NCBI GenBank assembly: GCA_003135055.1
Contig: PLDF01000167.1
Coordinates: forward strand, 1-46,396
Origin: Bryobacterales bacterium
GTDB lineage: Bacteria; Acidobacteriota; Terriglobia; Bryobacterales; Bryobacteraceae
Direction of reading: 5' to 3'
DNA length: 46,396 nucleotides
Of this stretch, positions 43,087 through 46,396 are shown piece by piece. Under the pieces are notes generated by a model. The model worked only from the letters and a program-made list of their open reading frames with translations. It did not search any database and had not been told where the DNA came from. How positions within the stretch are numbered: position 1 is the first letter of the stretch; each line of letters starts with the position of its first letter. A program made the translations under genes and the position numbers.

Positions 43087-45758
43087 TTCCGCCCGCCCTT
43101 CTTGCCCTTGCCGCGGGAACTGCCGCCAAGGCTTTCCGTACCCTCTAAGTCCGCCAGGATCTCATCGGGAGATATGCCGTTGAGGTAGCCCTCCTTCAGG
43201 AGTTCGAACAACATCTGGGCCATTTCTGGCGGCATGCCCGGAGGAATCCGCTCGTTGAAGATCTTCTCCATCCCCGCGAAGTCAATGTCGTCATCGTCGG
43301 AGTCATTCCCGTCAAACTCATCGTCGTCGTCGAAGGGACGGGGCTTCTCGCCGCGTGCGCGGCGGCACTTGGGGCAATCGCACTGGCTGTCCGGCATCAA
43401 ATCCGAGTAATCGGGACCAGGGGTAATACTACGGGCATTGCCGGCGGGATAAGCGGATGCCGCTATTTCCTTCCGCACCACGTCGCGGGCCTGATCGAGC
43501 GTGAGAGAGAAGGGGTCGGAGTCCATGGCGCCGCGAACCAGATCGACAGCTTCGCCGACGGTTTCCATATCCCGATGCGGGCGCGCCAGCTCAGCCGCGG
43601 CGGCGGCGCAAATCGCGTGTCGATCGCCCTGCCGTTCGGGCATCGAACGCGCGCGCAACACCAGAAACCGCGCTTCCGTGTCCCCTCCCCGGCTGAGACC
43701 TTCCCCCGAAGCTGCGTAAGCGAACTCGTCATCGCCCATGGCCAGCGCCGTCTCGGCCAGGGTTCGAAGCTGGTTGGCATCAAGCGAACCCATGACGCGC
43801 GGAAACTGCCTGGCGGCCTCCTCCAGGTAGGGCAGGGGAAGGTGAAATTTCGCAATCCCCACATCCTTGGCGATCGCCACCAGCCTGGCGATTTGAGCCG
43901 GCAGAGCCGACTGTTCCGCCCGGCTGAAATTCTCCACCAGCGGCAATGCAACGGGGCGGCGCTTCGCCGCTGCCGAGATGCCGCAAACCAGCATCCACGC
44001 CGCCTTGTCGCTTCCCAGCAAACGGCAGGCTTCGGCGCGCATGTCATCCATGACCCTGACGTCTCCCCGCTCGACCGCGATCACATAGCCTAACGCCGCC
44101 ATGAAGGCCGGCCGGTCCCCTTGCCTCGACTGCGGAAGAGCGGCGATCGCTTTCAGTTTCTCCGCCGCCAGATGCGGCTTCTTCTGCTCCAGGTGACGCA
44201 GGGCGCTTCCCGTAAGCAGACGCAAGCGCGACGCGCGCACTACGGAATGAACCGCGTCGATGCGTTCCGCTTTGTCGAGGTAGGTCAGCGCGGAAGGAAA
44301 CGCGTTCCGCTTCTCGGCCGCTTGCAGCAGGTACAAGAGCGGCTCGATATCCATAGGGCGGATCTTGTGCCACGCCTTGGCCACGTCTTCGCCCCGGTGC
44401 GCCGATACCCGCACGGCCCAACTGAGCCATTGCGAGAAGACCTCCGGATGCGGATCGAGAACGCAGGCGCGCTCGTACAGTCTTTCGGGAAAAAGGAAGT
44501 AGAAGTCTTCGAGGCCCAGCCTGCGGTTCGAGCGGCTCTCCCGTTGGAGGTCCCTCAGCATAGCTTCCGGGATCCTTCTCAGCAGGCCGGCCATGTGGAT
44601 ATAGAGCGTGGCCACCTCCATGCCTTTTGCGCCGAACCAGCCTTCGCGGACGGCGCGTTGGCGGAACTCATCCCAGTATTCGCACGCCATGGCGAGGTCC
44701 TCGGGATCGCCAGTCGATTCCATGCCGTGGGCCAGCGCTCTGAAGAATGGCGCGTCCTGACGGGGCATGCCTTGCAAGGCCGCGGTCAAGCGCTCGCCCT
44801 CAACAGCGTTCATCGAACCGCGAACATAGATGAGCCGCCTCAGCGTCTCCACTTGATCCGGCAGGATTCGCCGGCATTCCTGCATCGCCAGGCGCACCAA
44901 CTTGAAAGTGCGGCTTTCGTCCTCGTCGTCGACGAAGGCGCGGTCCAGTTTCTCCAGCTCGTTCCGAAGAGTGGCTGAACTTTCGGTGGTCCGCGAAACC
45001 AGCAACGTTTCCGGCGGCGTCAGCGGCGCGGCAGGCTTTAGGCCCAACATGGAATGCATCGCCGGAACCAGCCGCGCGGGCGCCGATTCGGGCTTGATCG
45101 CGCCCAGGCATTCCCGGCAGGAATCGTCTTCCCCGCGATAGAAATGCGCGATGGCGCGCACCAGCAGCTTCCACGACCCCAGCGGACTGCGGTGCGACAC
45201 CTCGGGCAGCGCAATCTCTTCGTCCTTCACGAATCCGCTAGTGGCCGCTATAAACGCCCGGTCGAGCGCGGCCGCGGCGGTACGAAGAGAATGGTCCGCG
45301 GGCAAGGCCGGGCAAGCGGCGATCGCCGCAAGATCCGCGACCTTGTTCTGAACGGCTTGTTCGATAGCGGCGCGGTGTTCGGCGCCCAATCCCGGATCGG
45401 CCAGCGGCGCGAGCAGTTCGTCCAGGGCGCCGGCGCGCGCCGCGGAAGTAGCCCTCAGCGCGTCGAGCCGAGCCCTTGCGGAGGGGTATCGATCGCGCAC
45501 CAGCTCAATCAGGGATTTCGCTTCCAGGGCGAGATTCTGATTCAGAAGCGCTTGAATGCGGCCGGCGTAGGCGTCTATGAGCACCGCTTCGGAGGCTGCC
45601 GAGCCTAACGCTTTATGAAGATCCTTGGCGCGATCGAGGGCGGTCTTGGATTTTCCATGGGCGAGCAGTTGCCGGATGCTCGTTTCCTCGGCGGCGCCGG
45701 TAGTTGGGTTGCCTGGGGTCCAGGGAGCCTGTCCGCCAGGAGTGAGCTTTGGCTGCAC
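43083..45758 (-). CDS. Large helical-repeat (TPR-like) protein heading the chaperone operon
   Basis: 891 residues, almost all alpha-helical with irregular TPR-like pairs (for example SALTYLDKAERIDAVHSVVR and DEFAYAASGEGLSRGGDTEA). No signal peptide or membrane helix is seen, so it is cytoplasmic. Near the C-terminus a CxCxxC cluster (C793, C795, C798 in QCDCPKCRRARGE) may bind a metal or form part of a finger. It is followed by an acidic run (DDDDEFDGNDSDDDDIDF), a short helix pair (PPEMAQMLFELLKEGY) and a basic tail (RGKGKKGGRK). I do not recognise a family. As first cistron of an operon with J-like, GrpE-like and Hsp70 genes, it may recruit clients or act as scaffold. The start is a GTG. 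Confidence 0.8.
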   Translation of the reverse strand: MQPKLTPGGQAPWTPGNPTTGAAEETSIRQLLAHGKSKTALDRAKDLHKALGSAASEAVLIDAYAGRIQALLNQNLALEAKSLIELVRDRYPSARARLDALRATSAARAGALDELLAPLADPGLGAEHRAAIEQAVQNKVADLAAIAACPALPADHSLRTAAAALDRAFIAATSGFVKDEEIALPEVSHRSPLGSWKLLVRAIAHFYRGEDDSCRECLGAIKPESAPARLVPAMHSMLGLKPAAPLTPPETLLVSRTTESSATLRNELEKLDRAFVDDEDESRTFKLVRLAMQECRRILPDQVETLRRLIYVRGSMNAVEGERLTAALQGMPRQDAPFFRALAHGMESTGDPEDLAMACEYWDEFRQRAVREGWFGAKGMEVATLYIHMAGLLRRIPEAMLRDLQRESRSNRRLGLEDFYFLFPERLYERACVLDPHPEVFSQWLSWAVRVSAHRGEDVAKAWHKIRPMDIEPLLYLLQAAEKRNAFPSALTYLDKAERIDAVHSVVRASRLRLLTGSALRHLEQKKPHLAAEKLKAIAALPQSRQGDRPAFMAALGYVIAVERGDVRVMDDMRAEACRLLGSDKAAWMLVCGISAAAKRRPVALPLVENFSRAEQSALPAQIARLVAIAKDVGIAKFHLPLPYLEEAARQFPRVMGSLDANQLRTLAETALAMGDDEFAYAASGEGLSRGGDTEARFLVLRARSMPERQGDRHAICAAAAAELARPHRDMETVGEAVDLVRGAMDSDPFSLTLDQARDVVRKEIAASAYPAGNARSITPGPDYSDLMPDSQCDCPKCRRARGEKPRPFDDDDEFDGNDSDDDDIDFAGMEKIFNERIPPGMPPEMAQMLFELLKEGYLNGISPDEILADLEGTESLGGSSRGKGKKGGRK

Positions 45759-46132
45759 GTGAGCGTCGCTTTCCTTCCGGTCGGGGGAGTATTGATATTA
45801 TCATCCACCGGCCTCGATTTGTCACCTTTCGTCCCAAAAACGGCCAAAACAAGACTTCGACGCAGAGACGCAGAGGCGCAGATGTCCACGCGGAGAAAAC
45901 TTAAAGAGGATGAATGAAGCGGTTTTCCGCTCAGCGCCGAGGCCAGCGCGAGCCAAATTGGTTCCCGCGTGGTGAGTGGATTTATATTCAATTGTCAAAG
46001 AACTGGTGGGAACGGCTGGGCGAAATACGCCGAGAGCCGGGCCACAGAATGAATTTCGGGTAGTGCCGGAGCACGACCAGGGGGTCGCGCGCGGACCAGC
46101 GGGTCCGCCCAGGGGTCCGCCCTACTTCTGAG
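45759..46132. other. Intergenic region with repeats
   Basis: No gene seen. 45859-45882 is a CGCAGAGA/CGCAGAGG short tandem repeat common in such genomes. 45983-46002 on the minus strand reads TTCTTTGACAATTGAATATA, nearly the same as CTCTTTGACATTTGAATA at 11303-11320. 46086-46125 is an inverted copy of the GGGCGGACC repeat at 7011. A promoter for the chaperone operon should lie in its 5' part but is not obvious. Confidence 0.5.
46086..46125 (-). repeat. Dispersed GC-rich repeat (GGGCGGACC family), inverted copy
   Basis: The reverse complement begins GTAGGGCGGACCCCTGGGCG and continues GACC-CGCTGGTCCGCGCG, almost identical over 40 bases to 7011-7050. It ends 7 bases downstream of the stop codon of the partial gene at the window edge, a terminator-like position. 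Confidence 0.65.
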
Positions 46133-46396
46133 TTACGCGGCTGCGGGCATTTGGCGACCTGACGTCGGGTTTACGCGGGCTTTCGCGTAGTCGCGGGCTT
46201 CGTTGAGGCGCTGAGTGCGGGCGATCAGAAGTGCGATTGCGGCAACTGAAAAAACAGAATTAATTCCCAGGAGCTGGGGCGGGAAATCGGCCGCCGGATC
46301 GTACTTTTCGCCTTTGCTCTGTGCGAGTTGGGAGAGAAGCAGGGCTTCTTCGAGCGCTTGATCGCGGGCGGCTTTGCGTTCGGCCCGCAGGGTGCG
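46133..46396 (-). CDS. C-terminal part of a hypothetical protein (cut by the window edge)
   Basis: The minus strand is open from the last base to TAA at 46135-46133, giving 87 residues: a charged helix (RTLRAERKAARDQALEEALL), LLSQLAQSKGEKYDPAADFP and then GINSVFSVAAIALLIARTQR, ending AKARVNPTSGRQMPAAA. The SVFSVAAIALLIAR stretch could be a membrane helix or simply an amphipathic helix. The arrangement recalls short acidobacterial hypotheticals that begin with an alanine/glutamate-rich helix. The start lies outside the window, so the total length is unknown. Confidence 0.65.
   Translation of the reverse strand, partial: RTLRAERKAARDQALEEALLLSQLAQSKGEKYDPAADFPPQLLGINSVFSVAAIALLIARTQRLNEARDYAKARVNPTSGRQMPAAA

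Overview
The window looks like a chromosomal segment of a soil Acidobacteriota, most likely in or near the Solibacter/Bryobacter group. This rests on the high G+C content, two M56 metallopeptidase-TIGR03435 ('soil-associated') fusion genes, a long Oar-like TonB-dependent receptor with an N-terminal carboxypeptidase-regulatory domain, a VPS10/BNR-repeat secreted protein, GH27 and SMP-30 enzymes, and many GC-rich palindromic repeats between genes. This is inference from gene content; no rRNA or tRNA gene was seen.

Region by region. 0-7 kb is mostly housekeeping. A minus-strand set holds a coiled-coil membrane protein, an SDR dehydrogenase, shikimate kinase (aroK), glycerate 2-kinase and a TPR protein, the last three joined by 4-bp ATGA overlaps. 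A plus-strand set holds a Lon N-terminal-domain protein, a TonB-like protein and a HAD phosphatase. 7-8.6 kb is a decayed stretch with remnants of a DUF4160 gene and a DUF1778 antitoxin gene. 8.7-10.7 kb is a secreted beta-helix protein, followed by about 1 kb of non-coding DNA with a striking pseudoknot-capable inverted repeat. 11.7-21.3 kb carries single genes: an SMP-30/gluconolactonase, a broken secreted-protein gene, a VOC protein, a small HTH protein, a FadN-like beta-oxidation enzyme, a lysyl-PG-synthase-like membrane protein, an intradiol dioxygenase, an adenosine-specific kinase and a DUF4097-like protein. 21.4-25.7 kb is a BlaI repressor followed by a decaying tandem array of three M56-TIGR03435 units. 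25.8-35.1 kb is a GH27 alpha-galactosidase and a LacI regulator, divergent from a TonB-dependent receptor and a secreted HEMGH metalloprotease. 35.1-36.1 kb is a second toxin-antitoxin remnant zone (antitoxin plus Doc, and PemK). 36.3-39.7 kb is the VPS10/BNR protein. 39.8-45.8 kb is a five-gene, fully overlapping minus-strand operon: large helical-repeat protein, J-domain-like protein, GrpE-like protein, Hsp70 and zinc-ribbon protein.

The most promising candidate for an under-described system is that chaperone operon. It has all the parts of an Hsp70 machine, but its J-like protein has Pro where the HPD motif needs His, and a 9-codon ATGA-linked minigene sits between the J-like and GrpE-like genes. 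The BlaI/M56-TIGR03435 array also stands out: it has a near-leaderless promoter with two operator-like palindromes, and each full unit carries one single-base frameshift.

Dispersed palindromic repeats run through the window. One copy lies inside the doc remnant, one forms the N-terminal coding region of the TonB-like protein, and one forms part of the C-terminus of the zinc-ribbon protein.
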